This document shows positions 11,718-23,822 of a stretch of 64,000 bases of DNA, piece after piece (the first letter of the stretch is position 1; the number at the start of each line of letters is the position of its first letter). This DNA is from Helianthus annuus (lineage: Eukaryota > Streptophyta > Magnoliopsida > Asterales > Asteraceae): NCBI RefSeq assembly GCF_002127325.2, contig NC_035435.2:126658457-126722456 (forward strand), in the 5' to 3' direction. The translations under genes were made by a program, and so were the position numbers. The notes below the pieces were generated by a model. The model searched no databases. It was given only the letters and a program-made list of their open reading frames with translations, and was not told where the DNA came from.

Positions 11718-12465
11718 TGTCACACCCAACCGATGGCGGAATCATCGGGGCGCGGCTCTAGGCGAATCAGATTGCTTAAGAGAATCCATAACAACTATAT
11801 TGCGATAATATTTATTACATTCGATATCCCATACTAACAAATAATACAATCACGTATGTTATCACAGATTTCTTGTCCTCTCGAACAATACAAATCCGAC
11901 AACCTAGATTTTAGGTGAGTTTCTAGACTTCCTAGCTTGATTTTGAGATAGCCTGCGATCTAACCTACAACATACGTTAAAATAATGTCAATACAAAAGT
12001 ATTGGCGAGTATACAGGTTTGATATGTAATAGCATAATAGAAAAAGTGTTGTGAATTTTCTACACACATAAACGGGATACACGACATATATACTCACAAA
12101 ACTGATACTACCAGCTAAATCCTCGATGCTCGATTGGGCGAAATAGTACTATACTATTCGTGGTGGGACATCGCGAGTATAAGTCCTAGCATATATGCAA
12201 CTAGCATCACGTATAACTATGCATGTATGTCATTCGCAAGTGATAAATAGTTTTTAGCATTTGATGTGATTTTCGATAGAACGTATGTTACACCCAAAAG
12301 TGCGATAAGCAAAAAGGGTTCAAGTATACTCATAGTGCGTATTTGGTTTGGATTGGCGGGGTAATGTCTGAGAATGCCCTGATTACAGACTGAACACATG
12401 AGCGTTTGATGGTGCGTTAAATAATAACAGAATACACAAGAACAAACGATATTCCGATAGAATGC

Positions 12466-12660
12466 TGGCCCGTTCGGACGGGCTGTCCGATCGGATGGGA
12501 TGTCCGATCGGATGGGCTGTCCGATCGGATGGGCTGTTCGATCGGGTAGCCTGTCCGATCGGGTAGCCTGTCCGATCGGTTAGCCTGTCCGATCGGCTGG
12601 CCTGTCCGATCGGTTGGGCTGTCCGATTGGATGGGCTGTCCGATCGGCTGGCCCTTCTAG
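12466..12660. repeat. CCGATCGG tandem array in F 3' LTR, first
   Basis: About ten copies of an approximately 18-bp unit, GGCTGTCCGATCGGATGG with variants, lie head-to-tail. Each has the palindrome CCGATCGG at its core. The matching array in the 5' LTR is 18928-19085 and has fewer copies. Confidence 0.85.
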
Positions 12661-13334
12661 CTGTATTTGACAATATTTTGAAGGTTTTTCGGTGATTTTG
12701 GTCGAGACGTTGCTGTGACGTGCTAAACAACTGAAATTCCGTCAAGTCCGTGAATCACCCCGTTCCATCAGAACTGGTCGTTCTTGGCGGTTTTTCCATG
12801 TTTAACCCGAAATTGGTCGTCTCATCGTTAGAAATCAGATCCCGAACCAACACGACACTAGAAATGAGTAGAAGGTCGGTATAAGCTCCGATTCCACCGT
12901 TCTTGTGTGCTTTTTAGGAGTAAAAGTGTTGAAAGAAAGTTGGAAACCATCTTTCAATCCTTTTATTCATGATTTTGTGTAGATCAGTTGTGAAAATGTT
13001 GTTTATTCTTGTGGAAATCCTTCGAATCTGAATTGTTCTTGGTGGATTGAGGCCAACACTTGAAGTTCATAAGAACTTCATGATGACCTCACCCTAGAAC
13101 ACCTCAAATCCATTGATTTCTCGGTTAAAAGTTGAGATTTGAAAGATAAAAGGTGGAGGAGTGCGTATAGATCAAAGAAGTACAAGTTTTGAGTTGAAAA
13201 CTTATAAGAAATGCGAGAAATCGAGAGATGAAGGGTCAAGAGTGTCCTGGTCGGCTGAGAGCTTCTCATCAAAGGAAATGGTGAGTGAGGGAGGTATTTA
13301 TAGGCAAGAGAGTAAGGAAAGGAGGGAATACTGG

Positions 13335-13450
13335 TCCGGATCGGATGGCCCGTCCGATCGGCTGGCCCATCCGATCGGCCGGCCTAGCCGTTCGGCCGGC
13401 CCAGCCGTTCGGCTGGCCCATCCGTTCGGACGGCCTGTCCGTTCGGAGGG
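13335..13450. repeat. CCGATCGG/CCGTTCGG array in F 3' LTR, second
   Basis: A related 16-18 bp unit alternates CCGATCGG and CCGTTCGG cores with GGCC between them. The matching array in the 5' LTR is at about 19775-19890. Confidence 0.8.
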
Positions 13451-13945
13451 GTTTCGACCCACGAGTTTGTGCGTTGCGATAGTTCTGGTCACACTCTTCC
13501 ATATACTTATTTATTATTTATTTATTTATTATAATTAATCACAAAAAGGGTCGTATATACGTATTCATATTGTATATTGAATTACCCAAAGTCCGTGATA
13601 CGGTAACTGAGTTTCGTTTCGAGTATTCGATTTCCTTTCGACGCTTCACGGTCATCGAGGAGGGTAGATTAGGTCCTCTCCCAATGCCAGCGTGAACGTT
13701 CGATATACTTTAAGTAATAAGTTGCACTGCGACACATCACGGCTATCAGGGAGGGTAGAGTTGATCCTCACTTGACATCTTCGTGGTTGTCAGCAAGTGT
13801 AACGCGATGTGATAGTGATGGAATATGCGAAAATATCATGATATAGCGATGTAACTGATGTGGGTACATTATGATCCGAATCTCTGGTGCTAGGCGTAAC
13901 GAGTATATCGAGTAGTAACAACGCACGAAAGTGCAGGTTTTTACA

Positions 13946-13962
13946 GTCTCCCCTGCTTTATG
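13946..13962 (-). promoter_or_regulatory. F polypurine tract
   Basis: The complement of gtctcccctgctttat lies directly against the 3' LTR start, so it reads as a purine-rich AAAGCAGGGGAGAC on the minus strand. Confidence 0.7.
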
Positions 13963-15827
13963 AAATTTCGTCCTGAAATTAATCCACCAGTAGGGTTGTA
14001 AGAGTTGATGCGAATGAGAGTCGCGACTAAAAGCGTCTAGATAAGCGAGCGATCGATTAAGATTCGACGAGCGAAAGTGATTAGAAAGTGTTTTAAGTTT
14101 CTGAAAAGTCGATTAATTAGGAATAACTTGCTTATGAAAATCTTCTCACGGTGCCGCGTTAGTTGTAGCGTCGCTCACACCGGCACGATGAGAAGGGTTT
14201 GTTAGGTTACTGAAAGATCCTTAAATGACTAAACTCATTTTACGAAATTTTCTCGCCTCACGGCGGTGACTTGAGTCGATTGTCACACTGATGTCACAAG
14301 AAAATCTCGTTTTGTACAAAGGTTTTGGAAAAAGTTTTATAGGAAAAGTCTTGTAAGAAAAATAAGTTTAAAATTTGTGTAAACAAAACCTTTTAATTAT
14401 ACCAAAAATTTTATTTTAAGGTCGGCCCCGCATGGCACTTTCCCACGAAAGTTCTACAATATGGCTAGAACACTTATATATAGGAAGTACCAGGACGTAT
14501 CCACCATGTTTTACTTCCGTTTCATGAGGCGGTTTCATACGTGTCGACATAGCACAGATAGGATTGCGATGACTCGATCCAAACGAGAAGGGTTGGATCA
14601 AGTCTTAAAAGCGCGAGCTGACCGATGAAGTCGTTTTCGAACTCGCTTCAGCGATCCAAGTGAAGTAGTTAATCGATTGATAATACCACGTAATACAATA
14701 AGCGAGAATGACGACGATAAGCGAAAAGCGATGAGTGACAGCGTCAATTGATAGCGACAATCGTCGAGCAATGAGCGACAGTCGATGCGTTGCAAGCGAT
14801 GGAGACATTCGATTCGATTAGATTTAGTGAAACCACAATTTTAACTACTATTAACCCTCATGGCCCTTTTTCACGAAAGTCTGCTGATACGGCTAACACA
14901 CCACCGTGTCTTTGCCCTATTAGCTTCGTCCCGTGAAGCGAGGTCATGAGTGCAATCATAACATAGCTAACACGAATAGCGATAAGCGTTGGAAATATCG
15001 AAGCGATGAGATAGGTGCGAGAAGCGTTACAGCGAGAGGCGATGAGTGACGTGCGATACTCGTCAAGAGATTCACGATACACGATATTCGGCAAGCGATA
15101 CACAGTAACGGTAGAGATTGCGAGTTACGCACAATATATGATTGCGATTTCGAGCCACATAATAAGCGTTTGAGATTAAGACACATAATAAGCGTTTGAT
15201 AGATTCTAGAGAGACACATCATATACGATTGCAATTTTGCGAGATAGATTCCATGCGATAATGCGATTGCGAGCGTGTTGACTTATGAAAAGTCTTGCGA
15301 GTACACGCTTTGGTTTGCGATTGAGATTGTTACGCCTTGCGATGTATAGTTTAGTGTGTCGAAAATAACCACGATAGTATAATAGGTCTACGTTCCAGCT
15401 CCACATGGCACTTTCTTCACAAAACGTTGGTTAGCACAGCGAAACACCACCATGTTTCAACCATGCGCCTCTGTCCCGTGAATAGGTGTCACATTTCGTC
15501 AGGCATCATTGAAACTCACTACGATCTCCGTGCACTAACCAAGATAATCCCGTGTGCACCCGTGATTAATTTGATTCTTGCACGTTTATCGTACTTTATC
15601 TCAAGAACGCATAATAGGGGTAAAATACATTATATAGTACATAGTGCTAGTATTTAGTTTGTGTGCGAGAATAAGAGAAATAGAATCCATATGCGACGAT
15701 AGATGAAATAAGTTCCATACATAAAGAAGATTGATGGCGATAGGTCGTATTATTACAACAACACTAGAAGCAAATTAACGTTGCTGTGGAGGACTTCTGC
15801 GGAGACTGCGGTTGTTGCTGAAATTCC
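13963..15827 (-). other. F 3' non-coding region with repeated modules
   Basis: About 1.9 kb lies between gag and the PPT. Three diverged modules of about 90-110 bp start near 14428, 14858 and 15402, each beginning CATGGCAC/CC TTTC and containing an ACC(A)CCRTGTTT-like core. Between them the sequence is dense in GCGA/CGAT steps. No protein domain is seen. Confidence 0.55.
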
Positions 15828-16937
15828 TCAGGGCTGCGGTCTTGCGCGACAGTTCTGGGTAAAGTGACCATACCAGTTGCAATTGTTGCAATAACGACAA
15901 CTTGTTCCTGGTGGGTGATTATACGTACACGTGAGGCACTGAGGATGGCTTCCGGTGTAGGCGCGCTTCACCAGAACAGGGGTAAATCGTAGCGGAGGGG
16001 GGTTTGGAATTTCATCCACGCTTGGTTCCTTTCGCTTGCGGTTGAGCTCGTTGCGATCCTGCGACGAGGTGTTGTTGTCGGATTCGTCTGACGATTCGCT
16101 TGAGACATCGGCAGGGGATTCTTGAGAAGAATCGTTGGTAGAATCACTGGAAGAATCGTCAGAAGAGTTGATGATGATTGCTTGATGAGCTTGTTTGACA
16201 GGCTTCTTGGAGAAGAATCCGTCCAAGACTCGTTTGTCGTTAATTTCTGTGGCCAAACGATAGGTTTCTTCAATGGTAGCAGGTCTTGTAGCTTCGATAA
16301 AATCACCCACACACTCAGGCAAGCCGCGGATGTACTTTGGAATGGCTTTTTCTGAAGTGTTGACTTGGCTTGGGTAGATTATGCTAAGCTGTTTGAACCT
16401 TACGGTGTAGCCAGCATTGTCACCTTCGACTTGCTTGATTTCCCAAAATTCGTTTTCTAGCTTCTGGACTTCGTGAGGGGGGCAGTACTCTTCCTTCATG
16501 AGTTCCTTCAGCTCATCCCAGGAGAGGGCATAAGCTGCGGTGATCCCACGTTTGTTGCGTTCGGCAGTCCACCAGTCGAGTGCTCGCGATTGAAATACTC
16601 CAGTAGCGCACGTAGTGCGGAAACTATCGGGACACCCACTTTGACGAAGGGTAAAATCGATAGAATCGAACCACTGGAGTAGTTGGGTCACACCTCCCTC
16701 ACTTGTGAATTCTATCGGATCACAGGCTTTGAAGTGTTTGTAGAGAAAAGTAGATTGCGGCGCTTCCGTCCTGACGTCTTCCGTAGTTCGAGAGTTGCTG
16801 AGAGAGTGTACTTGAGCGACAATTTGAGGAATGAGCTTGACCACTTCCTTGGTCACAAGCGAGGCAATCCTCTTATCGGCGCTTCGTTTGGCTCTTCTCC
16901 TAGTCGTTCGTCTCGAGGTAGAGTTGTTGGAAAGCAT
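15828..16937 (-). CDS. F gag polyprotein (369 aa)
   Basis: This is an intact frame starting at ATG 16937. A basic N terminus (RRTTRRRAKR) is followed by a Ty3/Gypsy gag domain (about residues 70-230, with the WW-containing stretch RALDWWTAERNK and LSWDELKELMKEEYCP). A Ser/Asp-rich linker (about 250-290) and a basic patch follow. The C-terminal CCHC knuckle CNNCNWYGHFTQNC has CX2CX4HX4C spacing. The protein would form the particle and bind RNA. No protease follows, so maturation would need help in trans. The intact frame in a pol-less element suggests recent mobility or selection for gag. Confidence 0.85.
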   Translation of the reverse strand: MLSNNSTSRRTTRRRAKRSADKRIASLVTKEVVKLIPQIVAQVHSLSNSRTTEDVRTEAPQSTFLYKHFKACDPIEFTSEGGVTQLLQWFDSIDFTLRQSGCPDSFRTTCATGVFQSRALDWWTAERNKRGITAAYALSWDELKELMKEEYCPPHEVQKLENEFWEIKQVEGDNAGYTVRFKQLSIIYPSQVNTSEKAIPKYIRGLPECVGDFIEATRPATIEETYRLATEINDKRVLDGFFSKKPVKQAHQAIIINSSDDSSSDSTNDSSQESPADVSSESSDESDNNTSSQDRNELNRKRKEPSVDEIPNPPPLRFTPVLVKRAYTGSHPQCLTCTYNHPPGTSCRYCNNCNWYGHFTQNCRARPQP

Positions 16938-17175
16938 CTAGACAGAGAGAGATTTGGAATGAGATTCGATCATAATGATTTTGAGTTTGCGATGCGATTG
17001 AGCGCGATCAAAACTTGTAGCGTGCAATATAAATAGATTTCACATAGGAGCCACATAGGAGACACGAGATTCCTAGGTTCTCACACAATGACTTGTTTGT
17101 ATTTAGATATAGATAGTTGTAGTTTACACCTATACACACATATATCGATTGTAGAGTACGCGAGGACGCGATGCG

Positions 17176-17225
<50 letters not shown>

Positions 17226-18139
17226 AGCGAGCAGTTTGTCATTAGTTTTGTTGTGAACATTCGGTCTTCGTTTTAGATTGCGATGGCTGTGCGAGTTGTG
17301 CGTTTTGAAAAACAGGGAGTGAAAATTGATAAGTCATGAAATAAACACATAAAACGTAACTAAGTTCATTGAAGCGTAAAACCGGCGAGTCATAGGCTTA
17401 GTAAAATACTCGGAGTGCCTCGGGTGTTTAGGCGTCGACTATCCAAGGTAACCCAACTATACCCAACAAGTTCGTGCACGCGCGTTGACCTAGAAGACTT
17501 ATGCTTCCACTGGGATGCAGCTCATGGCATTCGTCCTCTTAGTCACCGCGTGGCTCGAGTCATTGTGGTGATCGGGTCCTTGGTGAGAGCTTTTTCAAAA
17601 ACCATTTTAGAGAGTGGAACGGTTCATTAAGGTACGGGTTTCACCCCTGACTTAACAACTTCATTCCCAATTGTGGTTGTGCTCATCGAATGAATCCGAG
17701 AGCTCCACTAGAATTTCGAAATGGAGGCTTTCGTCGAGGTATGGATGTCACTCCTAACTCAACGATAGGTTCTCGTGCTAGAAAAATGCGCTGAGTGAGC
17801 AATCTTATCGAGAGTTTTGGGTTTTCACACCTAGTCTCGACTAGATCACTCAGTTGTGATATGCGAGTATTTTCGAAAACATGTGTATTGTGTCAGCCTT
17901 AGGAAAGGCTAAGTAGTATTCCAGCCTTAGGAAAGGCTTCTCCGTGTGAAGCTATAGTATGCGGTGTTCACACAAAGTTATAATTTTAGAAATTTCGATC
18001 GAAAGTATCAGGTAGGCCCAATACAAACCCTACTGGGTTCGTACGAGTCAGCCTGTGGGTACTTAGACTATAGACTAGGTCAGTTTCTAAGACGTCGCCC
18101 CGGACTAGGTCGAGTCTTGCCTCATTCCCTATAGTTATG
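16938..18139 (-). other. F 5' leader with (GA)n microsatellite
   Basis: About 1.2 kb lies between the primer-binding site and gag. A pure GA repeat lies at about 17180-17218. The reverse leader has no long open frame. The 71-codon open stretch on the plus strand at 17415-17630 has no recognisable domain. Confidence 0.6.
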
Positions 18140-18151
18140 GCTCTGATACCA
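18140..18151 (-). promoter_or_regulatory. F primer-binding site (initiator tRNA-Met type)
   Basis: On the minus strand it reads TGGTATCAGAGC, three bases inside the 5' LTR end (18155). This 12-nt sequence is complementary to the 3' end of plant initiator tRNA-Met. Confidence 0.9.
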
Positions 18152-18154
18152 ATC

Positions 18155-20380
18155 TGTCACACCCCAACCGATGGCGGAATCATCGGGGCGCGGCACTAGG
18201 CGAATCAGATTGCTCAAGAGAATCCATAACAACTATATTGTGATAATATTTATTACATTCGATATCCCATACTAACAAATAATACAATCACATATGTTAT
18301 CACAGATTTCTTGTCCTCTCGAACAATACAAATCCGACAACCTAGATTTTAGGTGAGTTTCTAGACTTCCTAGCTTGATTTTGAGATAGCCTGCGATCTA
18401 ACCTGCAACATACGTTAAAATAATGTCAATACAAAAGTATTGGCGAGTATACAGGTTTGATATGTAATAGTATAATAGAAAAAGTGTTGCGAATTTCCTA
18501 CATACATAAACGGGATACACGACATATATACTCACAAAACTGATACTACCAGCTAAATCCTCGATGCTCGATTCTTCGATGGCATAACTAGACCCCGTCG
18601 GGCGCAATAGTACTATACTATTCGTGGTGGGACATCGCGAGTATAAGTCCTAGCATATATGCAACTAGCATCACGTATAACTATGCACGTATGTCATTCG
18701 CAAGTGATAAATAGTTTTTAGCATTTGATGTGATTTTCGATAGAACGTATGTTACACCCAAAAGTGCGATAAGCAAAAAGGGTTCAAGTATACTCACAGT
18801 GCGTATTTGGTTTGGATTGGCGGGGTAATGTCTGAGAATGCCCTGATTATAGACTGAACACATGAGCGTTTGATGGTGCGTTAAATAATAACGGAATACA
18901 CAAGAACGAACGATATTCCGATAGAAAGCTGGCCCGTTCGGACGGGTTGTCCGATCGGATGGGCTGTCCGATCGGATGGCCTGTCCGATCGATGTCCTGT
19001 CCGATCGGCTGGCCTGTCCGATCGGCTGGCCTGTCCGATCGGTTGGGCTTTCCGATCGGACGGGCTGTCCGATCGGCTGGCCCTTCCAGCTGTGTTTGAC
19101 AATATTTTGAAGGTTTTTCGGTGGTTTTGGTCGAGACGTTGCTATGACGTGCTAAACAACTGAAATTCCGTCAAGTCCGACTTGTTCTGACGGCCGGGAA
19201 TCACCCCTCAGAACTGGCCGTTCTTGGCGGTTTTTCCATGTTTAACCCGAAATTGGTCGTCTCATCGTTAGAAATCAGATCTCGAACCAACACGACACTA
19301 GAAATGAGTAGAAGGTCGGTATAAGCTCTGATTCCACCGTTCTTGAGTGCTTTTTGGGAGTAAAAGTGTTGAAAGAAAGTTGGAAACCATCTTTCAATCC
19401 TTTTATTCATGATTTTGTGTAGACCTGTTGTGAAAATGTTGTTTATTCTTGTGGAAATCCTTCGAATCTGAGTTATTCTTGGTGGATTGAGGCCAACACT
19501 TGAAGTTCATAAGAACTTCATGATGACCTCACCCTAGAACACCTCAAATCCGTTGATTTCTCGGTTAAAAGTTGAGATTTGAAAGATAAAAGGGTAGGAG
19601 TGCGTATAGATCAAAGAAGTACAAGTTTTGAGTTGAAAACTTACAAGAAATGCGAGAAATCGAGAGATGAAGGGTCAAGAGTGTCCTGGTCGGCTGAGAG
19701 CTTCTCATCAAAGGAAATGGTGAGTGAGGGAGGTATTTATAGGCAAGAGAGGAAGGAAAGGAGGGAAAACTGGTCCGGATCGGATGGCCCGTCCGATCGG
19801 TTGGCCCATCCGATCGGTTGGCCCTGCCGTTCGGCCGGCCCAGCCGTTCGGCTGGCCTTTCCGTTCGGACAGCCTGTCCGTTCGGAGGGGTTTCGACCTA
19901 TGAGTTTGTGCGTTGCGATAGTTCTGGTCACACTCTTCCATATACTTATTTATTATTTATTTATTTATTATAATTAATCATAAAAGGGTCGTATATACGT
20001 ATTCATATTATATATTTAATTACCCAAAGTCCGTGATACGGTAACTGAGTTTCGTTTCGAGTATTCGATTTCCTTTTGATGCTTCACGGTCATCGAGGAG
20101 GGTAGATTAGGTCCTCTCCCAATGCCATCGTGAACGTTAGATATACTTTAAGTAATAAGTTGCACTGCGACACATCACGGCTATCAGGGAGGGTAGAATT
20201 GGTCCTCACTTGACATCTTCGTGGTTGTCAGCAAGTGTAACGCGATGTGATAGTGATAGAATATGCGAAAATATCATGATATAGCGATGTAATTGATGTG
20301 GGTACATTATGATCCGAATCTCTGGTGCTAGGCGTAACGAGTATGAGTAGTAACAACGCACGAAAGTGCGGGTTGTTGCA
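18155..20380 (-). repeat. F 5' LTR
   Basis: This is the partner of 11718-13945. GC-rich CCGATCGG arrays are at about 18928-19085 and 19775-19890; the first has fewer units than its partner, which points to expansion or contraction after insertion. The upper end is followed by the cttac duplication. Confidence 0.9.
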
Positions 20381-20385
20381 CTTAC

Positions 20386-21375
20386 GGTAATCGTCAATGA
20401 GTGATCGAATTTACGTTTTACCTTTATTATTTGTATTAGTTTACCTTTTAAGGTAATCATTCAAAACTCGCTATGTATTAGTCATTCATTACTAAATAAT
20501 CGTATTAGCTCTTTTTAACCATTACACATGGTTTATCTTTATTGTCTTTTGTTCCGACCCGTATCATGTCGCGTCGGAATATCATAATTCAAACAAGACT
20601 TTATATTTTTCACAACCTATAAAATCAATAGGCATTCAATAAAAGAGTGTAAGCTTTACTTACCTTGCATCATGATTATGCTTTTCTTCATATTTGCTTC
20701 GTTTGACCCGCTTCATTCCCAAGCTTCCACCTAACTTGTTAAGCATCAAACTAAAATTGAAATTTGTAAGATGGTTAGATTACTCATAATCATTTACGAC
20801 TATTCCATCCTATGATTTTTATGTCGAATTTAAAATTCGATCATATCATTGGTCAGTTTGACTTTTAAAGTCAATTGACTATTAACATAAATAATTACAC
20901 GAAGTAGCTCAACTACTCGTTTAATTACTAGGTCAAATATCCGGTAAGCATCATTATCATGCTACCATTTTGATCATTCACTAACCAAGTTTTTGTAATT
21001 ATAATTCATCGAATTAAAACAACTTTAATCCTTTTAACACATGATGATATCAAACATCATTCTAACATTAATCTATCATCATTTTCGTTTTATCATACAA
21101 AACCCGTTTCATAGTAAGTATGATCATAAACTCAAACACACAATTTGTTTAAGTACCTCCTTATTACTATTATATATGATGATTCTAATCATAACTATAT
21201 CATCAAATTCATCATATGATTAATACCCACTTATCCTAGTGTGGTAATTCATCAAATCATTCAATTCATAGCATCACATGTAAAATTTTCACTTAGGGTT
21301 TTATTCCTAAGCAAGTATACATCACTAATTCAATCATAACTTCAATAATTCATTCATAATTCGCGATTATGATGA
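20386..21375 (-). repeat. G 5' LTR, second part
   Basis: This continues the LTR after F. From 20719 it matches the G 3' LTR from 5754. E2 interrupts it at 21381, and the last piece is 28886-28947, where H is inserted. There is no gene in this stretch. Confidence 0.8.
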
Positions 21376-21380
21376 TTATT

Positions 21381-21784
21381 TGTAGGATCGTTGTTGAACC
21401 CGAATGAGTCAATCAGAAGAGCTCTTTATCCAATTCAAAGGCGGAATCAATGAATCAGATGCTCAAACTAATTATAATGCTTCTTTGATTGATTTTAACA
21501 ATGTTTACAACCTGAAAGCAAATTGGCAGCACTTCGTTACAAGTTCCAGAAGTTACCAAATGAACTAAACATGCATCTATTTATAGTTGGATAGTTTCGC
21601 TTTTATGGACTGTCCATAAGAGCGGAACTATTTGCTAAAGGTTTCACTTTTATGGACAATGTCCATATAAGCGGAACTTCTTGCTAAACCACCAACTTTC
21701 GTTTCTCGAACCTCGTGCACTAGATATCCTATCCTATCCTATTCTATGATACAAGACGAAGTCAATAGACGTAATGCACTAACA
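21381..21784 (-). repeat. E2 3' LTR
   Basis: On the minus strand it starts TGTTAGTGCA and ends GATCCTACA. Near 21590-21680 it has two copies of a TTCCGCTTATATGGAC-like unit with GGAC/GTCC inverted steps. Confidence 0.95.
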
Positions 21785-23822
21785 GACTCCCCCTCAGATA
21801 TTGACGAAGTCTTCAGTGACTAATCTCTGTTACGCCACCTCTTCGGTCTTGATCATTTTGCCATCTCATTAAGATTGTAACAGTGTAAGTATCTTTCAAT
21901 CTTTCTCTTTGATCAGCTTCTCTTTTTGACTCTTTCATCAGAATCTCATTACTGGCTTTATCATCAACAGCTTCATCATCAGTAACTTTATCATCAGCAG
22001 GCTCCCCCTCTCATCAAGCTTCCGTGCTATTAGGGATCGACACCTAGCTTTCCAACTACAAGCTCTTCCTTACTTCCAGCTTGTCTTCAGACTCCCCCTT
22101 AGACTCTGCTTCCAGGATCGTAATCTGGTATCTTTCTTATCCTGCAATCACTCAAACACTATATAAGTAACAACATTTTAAAACCAACAAATAAATTCTC
22201 TAATCCACTCCCCCTATCAACCAACTTAACATATATGACAACGTTAAAGAATCCAACTCCCTCACAGTTTATCATCCAAGTTCAAGTTAATGACCTTGGA
22301 GATATCACAAACTGTTTTTGAAATTTTTGATTTTAATTCAAGTATCAAATTAATGAACTTGTTTTATTTTCAGAAACACAATCAGCTTACTTAGATTTTG
22401 AAACTCAGCATTTCAGACCTTGGTTGTCGAAAATAAAACAGAAATCAAAATCTTTTTGTATTTTCCGAAAATATAAAGCAGTAAAGAAATATATACAAAC
22501 ATATTTACAAATAATATTTTTGTTTGAGTATGCGTCAGAGGATCATATCAGTTTTTGACAAGTCACAAGTACCGTTGAGCTTAATTACACATTAAGAATT
22601 AAACAATTCACTTAGATTGTCGATATACTGATCCACTTAAATTTTTATACAAATTTCAATCTATTCAGGATACGATTTAGATGACTTATGAACTTAGCTC
22701 AATTCATGTGTCCCACCTCTTGAATATACTCCCGTATCCAGAATCTCAATATTCAGTCTTACAGGTGAGTATACTACAATTGATATCTGTAAAGGGTTAA
22801 ATGCGAGGGCCGTGAGAGCTCAGGTCGATACTTCCGTATACGCAGAGAGATGATGGCTTCGACTTTTTGGTGTGTCCCCTTTAGAGGATCTTTTTTACAA
22901 CAGCAATGATTATCAATTTTATTGTTTCATCAATTTGCTGAGGGCGCTGCTGTGTTTCAAGCATTTGCAGAAAGTATTATTCGGGGACTAGGTCAGTACT
23001 TCCATACAGCAGAAGTCCCGGAATAATACCCCAGATATCACTGAGTATAAAGACCTAGTATCTCAGAATATGGGACCTTTCAAACAAGATTTCAGGGGTT
23101 ACCTATATATCTAAGTAGTGTTCCCCACAAAATAAGCAAGTGTTTGAATTTAGGTTTATATCCTGAAAAAGTTTACTAAGTGTATAAAAACCTTTCGACA
23201 TATCATCAGTGAGACTGTTTAACGCTTATTAATTCTATACAAATCTTTAGCATACCGTAACTGTCTACTGATGTACCATCATTTCCTCTTTTTACGCAAA
23301 ACTCAAATTTTTGAATTTTATCATGTTTTTGACTTTTCAAATTTTCTAATGTTTTTGTATTTTCTAACAATTTTTTCTCCCCCTAAAATGCAAAATCATT
23401 AAAAGAAATTTGACAACCCAATACTGATAGCTTTGTCTCGCCATCCATGTTCTGCATCTTGTGAACTGAATTACACTAAAAGCAGTAATTACCCCCATGA
23501 TCTACAACACATTGATTTTTACAGTTTGAAAACCGTTTTTCAATCTGATGAATGTAATCATGTTTGTTCAGCCGTGAGGGTTTCGGCGTATTCAATCAAC
23601 ATTTATTCAAACAAAACTAAAAACAAACATATTTTTGGTTTTTTAATTTTTCAATTTTTAGGGTTTTGAAAATATTGTTTACTTATGTACAAAAACACTC
23701 AAACTAAACTCCCTGTTCAACCAAACCAGGGTCCTGCAACCTCTTTCTGTGCCAGGTTGCTCCAACTATCATTCTCACAATCTTCAGCTTCGTTGAGCAC
23801 CTGCACATTCAAACTTTATCAT
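21785..23822 (-). other. E2 3' non-coding region with PPT copies and conserved stem-loop
   Basis: The terminal PPT is the complement of gactccccct at 21785-21794. Similar purine tracts occur near 22011, 22089, 22207 and 23377. The conserved stem has arms at 22974-22988 and 23015-23029 with the GACCTAGT/ACTAGGTC pair around it. No protein is encoded. Confidence 0.7.

Larger units (their letters stand above)
11718..13945 (-). repeat. F 3' LTR
   Basis: It is nearly identical to 18155-20380. One clear difference is a deletion of about 30 bp near 12135 relative to the other LTR (around 18575). It contains two arrays of a GC-rich unit centred on CCGATCGG, at 12466-12660 and 13335-13450. The open stretch 12383-12745 is only this array read through (repeated Arg-Ser-Asp-Ser-Pro) and is not a gene. 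Confidence 0.9.
11718..20380 (-). mobile_element. F: complete gag-only Ty3/Gypsy-type element
   Basis: Two LTRs of 2228 and 2226 bp flank a 4.2 kb interior, with a perfect 5-bp target duplication cttac (11713-11717 and 20381-20385). The minus-strand order is 5' LTR, PBS, leader, gag, about 1.9 kb non-coding, PPT, 3' LTR. No protease, RT, RNase H or integrase motif is visible, so it must use enzymes from another element. LTR starts differ slightly (TGCAACAACC and TGTAAAAACC). Confidence 0.9.

Noticed and set aside
12466..12660. CRISPR-like array
   Set aside because: Units are contiguous without unique spacers and lie in a plant LTR.
12383..12745. 120-codon open frame with Arg-Ser-Asp-Ser-Pro repeats
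   Set aside because: It is the translation of the CCGATCGG array in the F LTR, with no start context and no conservation as protein.
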